DNA from: Sapria himalayana
Taxonomy: Eukaryota; Streptophyta; Magnoliopsida; Malpighiales; Rafflesiaceae
Length of the DNA stretch: 64,000 bases
Reading direction: 5' to 3'
Assembly (NCBI GenBank): GCA_029783825.1
Contig: JAREIK010000709.1
Coordinates: forward strand, 325,035 to 389,034
Positions within the stretch are counted from its first letter, which is position 1. The number at the start of each line of letters is the position of its first letter. Position numbers and translations under genes: made by a program. Shown here one piece after another: positions 1-11,800 of the stretch. The notes beneath the pieces were generated by a model. That model saw only the letters and a program-made list of their open reading frames with translations. It searched no databases and was not told the DNA's origin.

Positions 1-790
1 ATTATAATATCTATCAATAAAATTATTTATATTGAATTTATATTATATATAATTATCAAAATTATTATAACTAAATATTATATTCACATTTCAAAAAATT
101 TTAAATATTATTATATTTTCTAAGGTTATAACTAATGAAAATGACAAAAAATTAAAATTTTTTTTGTTATTTTATTATTTAAATAAAACCAATAAACCAC
201 TAAATGCCTAAAGACATAAATCGCTAAACTCTTAAACGACAAAACCTCTAAATACTTAAACTATTAAATTGGTATACATTAATAATAAATCATAAATCTC
301 ATTTTAATTTTTTTTAAGTGTTATTTTAAATTTTAATTTTAATTATTTATCAGTTTATTTTTATAGAAATATTAATTACAAAATAAATTATTAGTGAGAC
401 AGATCTATTTTAAATAATTTATTTTTTATCAAAAAAATATATATGCTTATAAAAAGAGGCAAAATTTTAAAAACAAAAATTTATTATTTTGTAATATATT
501 TTATTTTGATTTTGAATCATTTTAGTTTTTGCAATTATATTTTAATTTATATCATCCTTATTAATAATAGTTTATTAATTTTTTTATTGATCATTATTAT
601 AATATCTATTAATAAAATTATTTATATTTACTTTACATTATATATAATTATTAAGAATTTAGAACTTAATTTTATATTAACATTTAAAAAAATTAAAAAT
701 TATTATATTTTCAAAGGTTATAACCTTCAAAAATTAAAAAAAAATCAAAAAATTTAATTTTTTATTTTTTTATTTTTTAAATAAAAACTA

Positions 791-862
791 TAAATCACTT
801 ACATCCTAAACACTTAAATCACTAAACCCCAAAACACCTAAATACTTAAAGCATTAAACTAG
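791..862 (+). repeat. Octamer-phased TAAANNNN tract inside a monomer (example 1)
   Basis: Nine consecutive octamers in strict 8-bp register start at 791. Seven of the nine begin with TAAA; the exceptions begin TTAC and AAAA. The last unit, TAAACTAG, falls exactly at 855-862. After it the phase changes to 7 bp (CATATCC, TGAATAA, TAAATAA). The same tract is present once per monomer across the window. Confidence 0.85.
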
Positions 863-3800
863 CATATCCTGAATAATAAATAATAAATCTCAATTTTATT
901 TGTATTCATTATAATTTTAAATATTCAATTTATTTATTTATTAGTTTATTTTTATAGAATTATAAATTAAAAATAAATTATGTGGAAGACAAATATAATT
1001 TTAATAATTTACTTTTAATGACAAAAAATATAAACTTTAAAAAAGAAGCAAAACATCAAAAAAATTATTATTTACTATTATATTTTACTTTGATTTTGAA
1101 TAAATTTACGTTTTGCAAATATATTTTAAATAATATCTATGTTATTAATATTAGTTTATTAATTTATTTTTCGATCAGTAATATAATATCTATCAATATA
1201 ATTGCTTATATTAAATTAACATGGTATATATTTATTAAGATTCTCATAACTAAATATAGTATTCACAATATAAAAAAATTTAAAAATTTGTTATATTTTC
1301 AAAAGTTATAACCTTCTAAAATGAGAAAAAATAACAAAAATAAATTTTTTGTTATATCATTATTTAAATAAAACTTATAAACCATTAAATGCATAAATAC
1401 ATAAATCTCTAAACTCCTAAACTTTCGAAGCCCCTAAATACCTAAACATTTAAACTTTTAATCCTTAAATATAATTTAAATAATTTATAGAAATATTAAT
1501 TACAAAATAAATTATGAGTTACAAATATAATTTAATTAATATATTTTTCAACAAAAAAATATATATGCTTATAAAATGATACAAAAAGAAAAAAAAAAGA
1601 TTATTATTATTTAGTAATAAATTTTACTTTGATTTTGAATCATTTTAGGTTTTTTAATTATGTTTTAATTTATATATATCATATTAATAATAGTTTATTA
1701 ATTTATTTTTTGATAATTGATATAATATTATCAATAAAATTATTTATATTTAGTTTATATTATATATAGTTATAATAATAATTATTACTAAATATTGTAT
1801 TCCCATTTTTAAAAAATTTTAAAATTATTATATTTTCAAATGTTACGACATTTGAAAATTTGCAAAAATATCAAAAAAATATTTTTGTTATTTCATTGTT
1901 TAAATAAAAGCTATAAACCATTAAATGCCTAAATACTTAAATCAATAACTTCTAAATCTCGAAAACCCTAAATAGATAAATTTTTTAAACAGGTATATCC
2001 TAATTAATAAATAATAAATCTCATTTTTATTTTTTTCATTATAATTTTAAATATTCATTTTAATTATTTATTTGTTTATTTTTATATAAATATTAATTAC
2101 AAAATAAATTATAAGTTAGACAAATATAATTTATATAAATTATTTTTCAACAAAAAAATATAGATAAACTTATTAAAAGAAGAAAACAATTAAAAACAAA
2201 AAATTATTATATAGTAATATATTTTACTTTGTTTCTGAATCATTTTATGTTTTGTAATTATATTTTAATTGATATCTAACTTATTAATAATAGATTATTA
2301 ATTTATTTTTTGATCATTATTAGAATATTTATTAATAAATATATTTATATTTAATTTATATGAATATAGATTTAATAATTATTATAACTAAATATTGTAT
2401 TCACTTTTGAAAAAAATTTTAAAATTATTATATTTTTAAAGATTATAACCTTAGAACATGTGAAAAAACAAAAAAAAATTATTATTTCATTGTTTAAATA
2501 AAACCTATAAATCACTAAATGCCTAAACACTTAAATCATTAAAGTACAAAATCCCGATACCCCTATATAGATAATCGTTTAAACGGGTTGACCCAAAATA
2601 ATAATTAATAAATCTCATTTTTATTTGTTTTAATTATAATTTAAAAAATTCAATTTGATTGTTTAGTTTTTTATTTATATATATATATTAATTATAAAAT
2701 AAATTACGAGTTAAAAATATAATTTATAAAAATTATTTTTCATCAAAAAATAGATAAGCTTATAAAAAGAATAAAAATTTAATAACAAATAATTAATATT
2801 AAGTAATATATTTTGCTTTGCTCTTGAATCATTTTAGTTTTTAATATTATATTTTAATTAATTTTAATGTTATTCATAATAAATTTTTAATTTATTTTTT
2901 AATAATTATTAAAATATCTATCAATAAAATTGTTTATATTGAATTTATATGATATATAATTATTATGATTATTATAAATAAATATGTATTCACTTTTTGA
3001 AAAAAAAATTAAAAATTATTATATTTTCAAAGGTTATAACCTTAGAAAATATCAAATAATAATAAAAATAATTTTTTTAATTTATTTCATAAATAAAAAC
3101 TATAAACCACTAAATGCATAGACAGTTAAATCAATAAACTCATAAACCCCATAATGCCTAAATACATAAACCATTAAACTTCTATAAACTACTTAATAAT
3201 TAATAAATCTAATTTTTATTTCTTTTTATTATAATTTTAAATATTCATTTTAATTTTTTAATAGTTTATTTTTATATAAATATTTATTACAAAATATAGT
3301 ATGAGTGCGACAAATATAATTTAATTAATTTATTTTTATTAAAAAAAATATACGCTTATAAATGAAGTAAAAATTTAAAAAATATTATCCAGTAATATAT
3401 TCTACTTTAATTTTGAATCAATTTTGGTTTTGTAAATATTTTTTAATTAATATCTATCTTTTTATTATTAGTTTATTAATTTAATTTTTGATCTTTATTA
3501 TATTATCTATCAGTAAAATTGTTTATATTGAATTTATATGATATATAATTATTAATATTATTAAAACTAAATATTGTATTCTCATTTCAAAAAAGTGTAA
3601 ATATTATTATATTTTCAAAGGTTATAACCTATGAAAATGCTAATAAATTATAGAAATTTTTTTTTGTTATTTTATTTTTTTATATAAAACCTAAAAACCA
3701 CTAAAAGCCTAAAACATAAATTACTAAACTCCTAATGATAAAACTTTTTAATACTTAAACTATTAAACTGGTATACATTAATAATAAATCTTAAATCTCA

Positions 3801-4472
3801 TTTTAATTTTTATTCAGTATATTTTTAAATTTTTATTTTAATTCTTTTTCAGTTTATTTTTATAGAAATATTAATTACAAAATAAATTATTAGTGAGACG
3901 GATCTAATTTAAATTAAACCGGTATTTCTAAATAATAAATAATAAATAATAAATATAAATATTAAAGAATAAATCTCATTTTTTTTCATTATAATTTTAA
4001 ATATTCATTTTAATTATTTATTTGTTTATTTATATATAAATATTAATTACAAAATAAATTATGAGTTAGACAAATATAATTTATATAAATTATTTTTCAT
4101 TAAAAAAATATAGATAAACTTATTAAAAGAAGAATAAATTCAAAAACAAAAAATTATTATATAGTAATATATTTTTCTTTACTTCTGAATCATTTTAAGT
4201 TTTGTAATTATATTTTAATTAATATCTATTTTATTATTAATGGATTATTAATTTATTTTTTGATTATTATTATAATATTTATCAATAAAATTGTTTATAT
4301 TGAATTTATATAATATATAAATATATTGATTAGTATAACTAAATATTGTATTCACATTTGAATAAAATTTAAAAATTATGATATTTTCAAAGGTTATAAC
4401 GTTTGAAAATATCAAAAAATAATAAAAATAAATTTTTTGTTATTTTATTTTTTAAATAAAACCTATAAACCA

Positions 4473-4480
4473 CTAAATGC
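4473..4480. repeat. Target-site octamer CTAAATGC next to hAT copy A
   Basis: The 8 bp directly before the TIR of copy A read CTAAATGC, the second part of the satellite motif CCACTAAATGCC. Members of the hAT superfamily make 8-bp target duplications. The partner is lost because the other end of copy A is missing. The same octamer, as read or as its reverse complement GCATTTAG, flanks copies B, C and D. Confidence 0.7.
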
Positions 4481-5491
4481 TAGGGGTGCTCATGGGACGA
4501 TACTGGATGGGGATTACAAATCTCCAGTCCCTTGCCACAGTTCGGAGATTTTTTTTGAAGATCCAGACCCATCCCATAGGTTGAAAAAATTAGGACGGGA
4601 CTGGACGTAGATCAGGGATTTTGGGTAGGAGAAAATGGTTCCGGGATGGAACGAAGTTCGAATTTTTTTCAATTTATTTTCTTCAAACCGGCCAAGTTAG
4701 TTCATATCGAAACCTTTTGTTGTACCATTTATCATTCCTTAGTTATGTATCTTTCAAACTCAAATTGGGCCAATTTTGTTTTGTCAAATAGGCTGAATAC
4801 CGCAAATGAGTTCCATTACCTTGTCAAAAGCTTTGATGTGCAGAAAATGATAATATTTTAAAAAGAACGAAATCGAGTTTTGTGCTTAATTTGGTTCTTT
4901 GTTTTTGTCACAAGTTAGCTTTGTTCAGCTGAGTGAAAGTTAACCATAATAGCAATACTACATTTTTTAAATAATTACTTAAAATATTAAGGAATAGCTA
5001 AAGATGACCACAAACATTGGTAGCATCAATTACTACTTGAGTAATTGCTAAAATTAGGCAGCTTAATATAACAAAAAAATAAAACTAATAACAACCATGA
5101 TAATAATCATTTCAAAGGTCCGTTCCGGAACAGCAACGAAAATCCAAACCCAATTAATTATCTTTTCTATAACTCCTCCCTTTTCTTCCTCCACAGTAGA
5201 AGGAAAACCAAAGATGAAAATGTGTTAATCATGTAGACATAAATTTTTAAGATGAAAGAGTAATAAAAAAACAAAATATTACCTTATAAAATTTAATACG
5301 CCCCTTCGAAATTTAGTTGGCCAACTATAGTTGGAAAATTATTTGGATCTTGTGACCCCTCTGAAAAATGTAATTGAACCATATTTTTTTTAAATTGAAT
5401 GAATAAAATAAGTAAAAGTGAAATTAAAATTTACAAGATTTGTATACTAACCTGATTCATTATCATCATGGTCTTGAACTAATTCTTCAAT
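4481..5491 (-). mobile_element. hAT element copy A, 3' part only
   Basis: The right-hand (3') terminus of a hAT transposon reads leftward. Its TIR TAGGGGTGCTCATGGGAC starts at 4481, directly after the satellite octamer CTAAATGC. Subterminal DNA is rich in GGGACGG/GGGATGG words. The stretch 4481-4777 matches the 3' end of copy D in reverse, and about 4920-5490 matches copy B from 23176 on. The element stops abruptly inside the coding region at about 5490, where satellite resumes. Only about 1 kb of an estimated 3.7-kb element remains. The ORF at 4646-4861 lies in 3' noncoding DNA and has no family match that I recognise. Confidence 0.85.
5293..5491 (-). pseudogene. hAT transposase, C-terminal fragment (copy A)
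   Basis: Only the last coding pieces of the transposase survive. The last exon (5360 down to the TAA at 5293-5295) reads GSQDPNNFPTIVGQLNFEG and ends in AY. A 91-bp predicted intron (5361-5451) has a GTTAGT donor and a TTTTCAG acceptor. Upstream is the acidic end ELVQDHDDNES, cut at 5491 by satellite. Copy B has the same exon pair with an intron of the same length, which supports the splice prediction. The hATC dimerisation domain that should lie just upstream is missing here. Confidence 0.7.
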
Positions 5492-6225
5492 AGCTCACAA
5501 AATGTTTTGTTATTTCTTTTTTAAATAAAACCTATAGACCACTAAAAGTTTACTTACTTAAATCAATAGCTCACAAAACCCGAAACCCCTAAATACATAA
5601 ACCATATAACAGCTATATACTACTTAATAAATAATAAATCTCATTTTTATTTCTATTTATTATAATTTTAAATATTCATTTTAAGTATTTATATTTTAAT
5701 TTTTTATAAAAATTAATTTCAAAATAAATTTCGAGTGAGACAGATATTATTTATATAATTTATTTTTAATCATTAATAAAATATAAGCTTATAAAAAGAT
5801 GGAAAAATTTAAAAATTAAATATTATTATTTAGTAATATATTTTTATTTGATTATGAATCATTTTGTGTTATGTAAATATATTTTAATTAATATTTATAT
5901 TATTAATAATATTTTATTAATTAATTTTTGATCATTATTATAATATCTTTCATCAAAATTATTTATATTGAATTTATATGATATATAATTAATAAGATTA
6001 ATATAACTATACATGGTATTCACATTTCAAAAGATTTTTAAAATTATTATATTTTTGTAGCTTATAACCGTTGAAAATAAAAAAAAAATCAAAAAAAACA
6101 TTTTTATTTTTATTATATAAATAAAACCTATATACCTCTAAATGCCTAAAAACATAAATTGCTAAACTCATAAACGACAAAACCCCTAAATAATCGATCC
6201 ATTAAACTAGTATACCATATATAAT
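5492..6225 (+). repeat. Satellite array, F orientation (block F1b)
   Basis: Satellite resumes with TGTTTTGTTATTTC and the octamer tract. It contains one TTTCGAG-type monomer (about 5730), recognisable also by ATACATGGTATTCACATT at about 6005. The first about 10 bases after the hAT break (TAGCTCACAAA) repeat a motif from about 5565, so the junction may be a small patchwork repair. The block ends at the solo LTR. Confidence 0.88.
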
Positions 6226-6729
6226 TGTTGGGTAATTGTGCTTCCACGGTAGAGATTGAGATATAGAAGCACAGAAACAACAGAAAACAAGCAATATATA
6301 TATATATATCCGAATTTAGCAACCATCCATGATAGAATCAAAAAATGAGAAATATACACCCAAAATAATATGGTTCACTAGTCGCTCAGTACGACTTGCT
6401 AAATCCCGATAAATCACATGGAGAGAAGAGAGAGAGACGATGAACAGTTTCACGGGTCCAAAAATAGTCACACGAAAATAAAATTACCAAACATTTTATA
6501 TTAAAATTTTTCTCTGTTCATTTAACCGGAGCAGGTCGGATCATGAGACGGGTCAGGCTCTACTCCGATTTTGACCTGCTGTCCGGTCAGAGAGACCTCC
6601 ATTATTATGCTACTGCTACATCACCGGCCTCTTAATATTTCCTTTCCTTCACTTAGATGAAAATATTAAAAAAGAAAAAATATTTGTTTATACAAACAGA
6701 TTATCAAAAAATAAATTACATCTACAACA
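6226..6729. mobile_element. Solo LTR, copia-like (504 bp)
   Basis: A non-satellite insert begins TGTTGGGTAATTG and ends ATCTACAACA, so it has the TG...CA ends and TGTTG/CAACA inverted tips usual for plant Ty1/copia LTRs. It is flanked by ATAAT (6221-6225) and ATCAT (6730-6734), a 5-bp target duplication with one change. The uninterrupted satellite at 3781 reads ATAATAAATCTTAAATCTC, which is the expected empty site. Inside are a TA-dinucleotide run at about 6295 and a GA-rich stretch at about 6421. No primer-binding site, gag or pol is adjacent, so this is a solo LTR. Superfamily is inferred only from the termini. Confidence 0.65.
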
Positions 6730-8897
6730 ATCATAAATCTTAAATCTCATATTAATTTGTATTCATTATAATTTTAAATATTCATTTTAAATATTTAGAA
6801 GTTTATTTTTTATATAAATATTAATTACAAAATAAATAATTAGTCAGACAAATATAATATTAATAATTTACTTTTTTTAAAAAATATAATCTTATAAAAA
6901 GAAGTAAAAATTTTAAAACAAAAAATTATTATTTAGTAATAAATTTTACATTGATTTTGAATCATTGTAGGTTTTGTAATTATATTTTAATTTATATCTA
7001 TCATATTAATAATAGTTTATTAAATTATTTTTTGATAATTGATGTCATATCTATCAATAAAATTATTTATAATTAGTTTATATTATATTAAATTATAATG
7101 ATTATTATTACTAAATATTTTATTCACATTTTAAAAAAAAATTAAAATTATTATATTTTCAAATGTTATAACCTTTGAAAATGTGTAAAAATAACAAAAA
7201 TAATTTTTTGTTATTTCATTCTTTAAATAAATCCTATAAACCACTAAATGCCTAAATACTTAAATCAATAACTTCTAAATCTCGAAAACCCTAAATTGAT
7301 AATCATTTTAAACCAGTATACAATAAATAATAAATAATAAATAATAAATCTCATTTTTTTCTATATAATTTTAAATATTCATTTTAATTATTTATTTGTT
7401 TATTTATATATAAATATTAATTACAAAATAAATTGAGTTAGATAAATATAATTAATATAAATTATTTTTCATCAAAAAAATATTGATAAACTTTTTAAAA
7501 GAAAAAAAAATTTCAAAACAAAAAATTATTATATAGTAAAATATTTTGCTTTTTTCTGAATCATTTTAGGTTTTGTAATTATATTTTAATTGATATCTAT
7601 CTTATTAATAATAGATTATTAATTTATTTTTTGATCATTATTATAATATTTATCAATAAAATTATTTATATTGAATTTATATGATATATAAATATAATGA
7701 TTATTATAACTAAATATTGTATTCACTTTTGAAAAAAATTTAAAAATTATTATATTTTCAAAGGTTATAACCTTTGAAAATATCAAAAAATAAATAAATT
7801 TTTTGATATTTTTTTTAAATAACATATATAAACCACTAAATGCATGCACAGTTAAATCAGTAAACTCCTAAACCCCGTAATGCCAAAATACATAAACCAT
7901 TAAACCACTATATACTACTTAATAATTAATGAATCTAATTTTTAATTATATTTATTATAATTTTAAATATTCATTTTAATTATTTATTAGTTTATTTTTA
8001 TAGAAATATTTATTACAAAATAAATTATGAGTGCGACAAATATAATTTAAAAAATATATATGCTTATAAAAGAAGTAAAATTTAAAAATTAAAAATTGTT
8101 ATCTAGAAATATATTTTACTATAATTTTGAATCAATTTGGGTTTTGTAATTATTTTTTAATTAATATCTATCTTAGTATCAATAGTTTATAAATTTAATT
8201 TTGATCATTATTATAATATATATCAATAAAATTGTTTATATTGAATTTATATGATATATAATTATTAATATTATTATAACTAAGTATTGTATTCACATTT
8301 CAAAAAAATTTAAATATTATGATATTTTCAAAGGTTATAACCTATGAAAATGAGAAAAAATTATAGAAATTTTTTTTGATATTTTTTTTAAATAAAACAT
8401 ATAAATCACTAAAAGCCTAAAAACATAAATCGCTAAAATCCTAAATGAAAAACTTCTAAATACTTAATCCATTAAATTGGTATACACTATTAATAAATCA
8501 TAAATCTCATTTTAAATATTATTCAGTATAATTTTAAATTTTTATTTTAAATATTTATCAGTTTATATTTATAGAAATATTAATTACAAAATAAATTATT
8601 AGTGAGAAATATCTAATTTAAATTAAACCGGCATCCCTAAATAATAAATAATAAATCTCATTTTTTTTCATTATAATTTTAAATATTCATTTTAATTATT
8701 TATTTGTTTATTTTTATAAATATATTAATTACAAAATAAATTATGAGTTAGACAAATATAATTTATATAAATTATTTTTCATCAAAAAGATATACCATTA
8801 AACCATTATATACTACTTAATAATTAATAAATCTAATTTTTATTTCTATTTATTATAATTTTAAATATTTATTTTAATTATTTATTAGTTTATTTCT
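6730..8897 (+). repeat. Satellite array, F orientation (block F1c)
   Basis: Satellite continues after the LTR. It holds the AATTGATGTC-type monomer (about 7040), the GAGTTAGAT type (about 7435), the GAGTGCGAC type (about 8030) and an about 145-bp deletion monomer (about 8611-8640). The same order is seen again from 34738. It ends at about 8897, where reading direction flips in the middle of TTTATTTCTATTTAAGTG. Confidence 0.9.
7752..7783. repeat. 32-bp perfect palindrome of the monomer (F example)
   Basis: Perfect dyad: the left arm ATATTTTCAAAGGTTA is followed by its exact reverse complement, centred at 7767/7768. One copy, more or less mutated, occurs in every full monomer about 590 bp apart. 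It could extrude as a cruciform or bind a dimeric protein; that is inference. Confidence 0.85.
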
Positions 8898-11800
8898 ATT
8901 TAAGTGTTTAGGCATTTAGTAGTTTATAGGATTTATTTAAATAATGAGATAACAAAAAAAATTATTTTTGATATTTTCTGACATTTTCAAATGTTATAAC
9001 ATTTGAATATAATAATTTTAAATTTTTTAAAAAATGTGAATACAATATTTAGTAATAATAATCATTATAATTATATATAATATAAACAAAATATAAACAA
9101 TTTTATTGATAGATATTAAATCAATTATTAAAAAATAATTAATATGCTATTATTAATATGATAGATTTAAATCAAAACATAATTGCAAAACCTAAAATTA
9201 TTCAAAATCAAGGTAAAATTTATTACTAAATAATAATTTTTGTTTTTTAGTTTTTGCTTCTTTTTAAAATCTTATATTTTTTTTGATGAAAAATAAATTA
9301 TTTAAATTAAATTTGTATCACTTATAATTTATTTTGTAATTAATATTTTAAAAAATTATTATATTATAATTAAGGTTTACGAGTTTAAAGGTTTAAGTAT
9401 TTAGGGGCTTTTGTGTTTAGGAGTTTAGAGATTTAAGTGTTTAGGGATTTAGTTGTTTATAAGTTTTATTTAAACATTGATAAATCATTACATTTATTTT
9501 TTTTATTTTTTCTAATTTTTGAAGGTTATATCCTTTAAATATATAATAATTTTTAAATTTTTTTCAAATGTAAATATAATATTTATCTATAATAATCTTC
9601 ATAAATATAAGTCATTTAAATTCAAATATAAATAATTACTTTTCTAGATATTATAATAATGATCAAAAAATAAATTAATAAACAATTATTAATAAAATAG
9701 ATATTATTTAAAAAGTATTTGCAAAATCTAAATTTATTCAAATCAATGTAAAATATTTTACTAAATAAGAATTTTTTTAATGTTTTGCTTTTTTTATAAG
9801 TTTATATTTTTGTTATTAAAAATAAATTATTTAAATTATATTTGTCTTACTCATAATTTATTTTGTAATTTATAATTCTATAATAATAAACTAATAAAAA
9901 ATTAACATGAATAATAAAAATTATAATGAATACAAATAAAATTGAGATTTATTATTTATTATTCAAGATATAATGGTTTAATGGTTTAAGTATTTAGGTT
10001 TTTTGTGGTTTAGGAGTTTAGTGATTTAATTATTTATTCCTTTAGTGATTTATAGTTTTTATTTAAAGAATGAAAAAAAAATTTTAATTTTTTGATTTTT
10101 TTTAATTTTTGAATGTTATAACCTTTTAAAATATAATAATTTTTAATTTTTTTAAATGTGAATATAATATTTACTTCTAATAATCTTAATAATTATATAT
10201 AATGTAAACTCAATATAAATAATTTTATTAATATATATTATAATATTTATCAATAAATAAATTAATAAACTAGTATTTATAAGAATGATATAAATTAAAA
10301 TATAATTGTAAAATCTAAAATGATTCAAAATCAAAATAAGATATAATACTAAATAATAATTTTTAATTTTTAAAATTTTGACTTTTTTTATTAGCATTTT
10401 TTTAATGAAAAATAAATTATTTAAACTATATATGTCGGACTAATAATTTATTTTGTAATTAATATTTCTATAAAAATAAACTGATAAATAATTAAAATGA
10501 ATATTTAAAATTATAATGAATACTAATAAAAATTAGATTTATGATTTATTATTTTGACTATACTAATTTAATGTTTTAAGTATTTATGGGCTTCGGGCTT
10601 TAGGAGTTTAGTCATTTTAGGATTTAGTCATTTAGTGGTTTGTGGTTTTATGAATACTAATTAGTCATTTAAAATATATTTGTCTCACTAATAATTATTT
10701 TTTAATTTATATTTCTATAAAAATAAAGTAATAAATAATTAAAATATATATTTAAAATTATAATGGATACTAATAAAAATGAGATTTGTGATTTAATATT
10801 CAGGGTATAACTATTTAATTGTTTAAGTTTTTTGTTGTTTTGTGGTTAATGAGTTTATTGATTTATATATTTACACATTTAGGTGTTTATAGGTTTTATT
10901 TAATCAAAGAAATAACAAAAAATTTATATTTATGAATTTTCGTGTTTTTAAAATGTTATAACCTTTTAAAATATAATAATTTTTTAATAGTTATAAAATA
11001 GGAATACAATACTTAGTTATAATAATCTTAAAAATTATATTTGTTGTAAATTCAATATAAAAAAATTTATTAATATATATTATTATAATGATCAAAAGAT
11101 AAAATAATAAACTATTATTAATATGATAGATTTAATTAAATTAGATTTGCAAAAAACAAAATATTTCAAAATCAAAGTAAATTATATTACTAAATAAAAA
11201 TAAAATTTTTGAAATTTTATTTATTTTTATAATCTTATTTTTTTTTCATAAAAAATAATATATTTAAATTATATATGTTTCACTCATTATTTTAATTTGT
11301 AATTAATATTTCTATAAAAATAAACTAAAAAATAATTAAAATGAATATTTAAAATTATAATGAATAGAAATAAAAATGAGATTTATTATTTATTATTTAG
11401 GTTATATATGTTTAATGGTTTAAGTATTTAGGGGATTTTGTTGTTTAGGAGTCTAGAGATTTAAATGTTTAGGCATTTAGTGGTTTATAATTTTTATTTA
11501 AATAATAAAATAATAAAAAAATATTTTTGTGATTTTTTATCATTTTTGATGGTTATAACCTTTGAATATATAATACTTTTAAAATTTTTTTCAAATGTAA
11601 ATATAATATTTAGTTATAATAATCTTAATAATTATAAGACATTTAAATTGAATATAAGTAATTTTATTGTCAGATATTATAAAAATGATCGAATAATAAA
11701 TTAATAAACTTTTAATAATAAGATTGATAACAATTAAAATATAATTGCAAACTTATATATAATGATTCAAAATCAAAGTACAATATATTACTAAATAATA

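Larger units (their letters stand above)
1..4480 (+). repeat. AT-rich ~590-bp satellite array, F orientation (block F1a)
   Basis: Tandem monomers can be followed by the GGTTATAACC palindrome core at about 123, 715, 1303, 1840, 2440, 3031 and 3619. The spacings are 592, 588, 537, 600, 591 and 588 bp. Monomers are diverged but keep the same order of parts: octamer tract (CCACTAAATGCC...), the GGTATACC-like site, a run of TAAATAA, the GAGTNNGAC site, AAGCTTATAAAAAG, TTTTGAATCATTTTAGG, TGATCATTATTATAATATC, then the palindrome. The 537-bp monomer at about 1303-1840 is a recurring short variant. An about 145-bp deletion monomer occurs near 3904-3930. The block ends at the hAT insertion point. No gene is seen; ORFs here are AT-rich reading frames of the monomer. 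Confidence 0.93.

Noticed and set aside
443..757. Repeated ORFs rich in Ile, Leu, Tyr and Asn in the satellite (443-757, 982-1311, 10152-10397, 34408-34596, 47286-47468, 61757-61978)
   Set aside because: They recur because the monomer recurs. Length varies from monomer to monomer as stops come and go, the usual form has a stop in the middle (GAATTTATATGATAT), and composition alone explains the residues. No sign of a conserved start or protein.
4646..4861. ORF of 71 codons in hAT copy A
   Set aside because: It lies antisense to hAT 3' noncoding DNA; the same region in copy D is not open.
7619..7849. Antisense satellite ORFs (7619-7849 minus, 11465-11704, 13833-14072, 41041-41232 minus)
   Set aside because: They run through the palindrome and octamer tract in chance frames, and closely related monomers break them.
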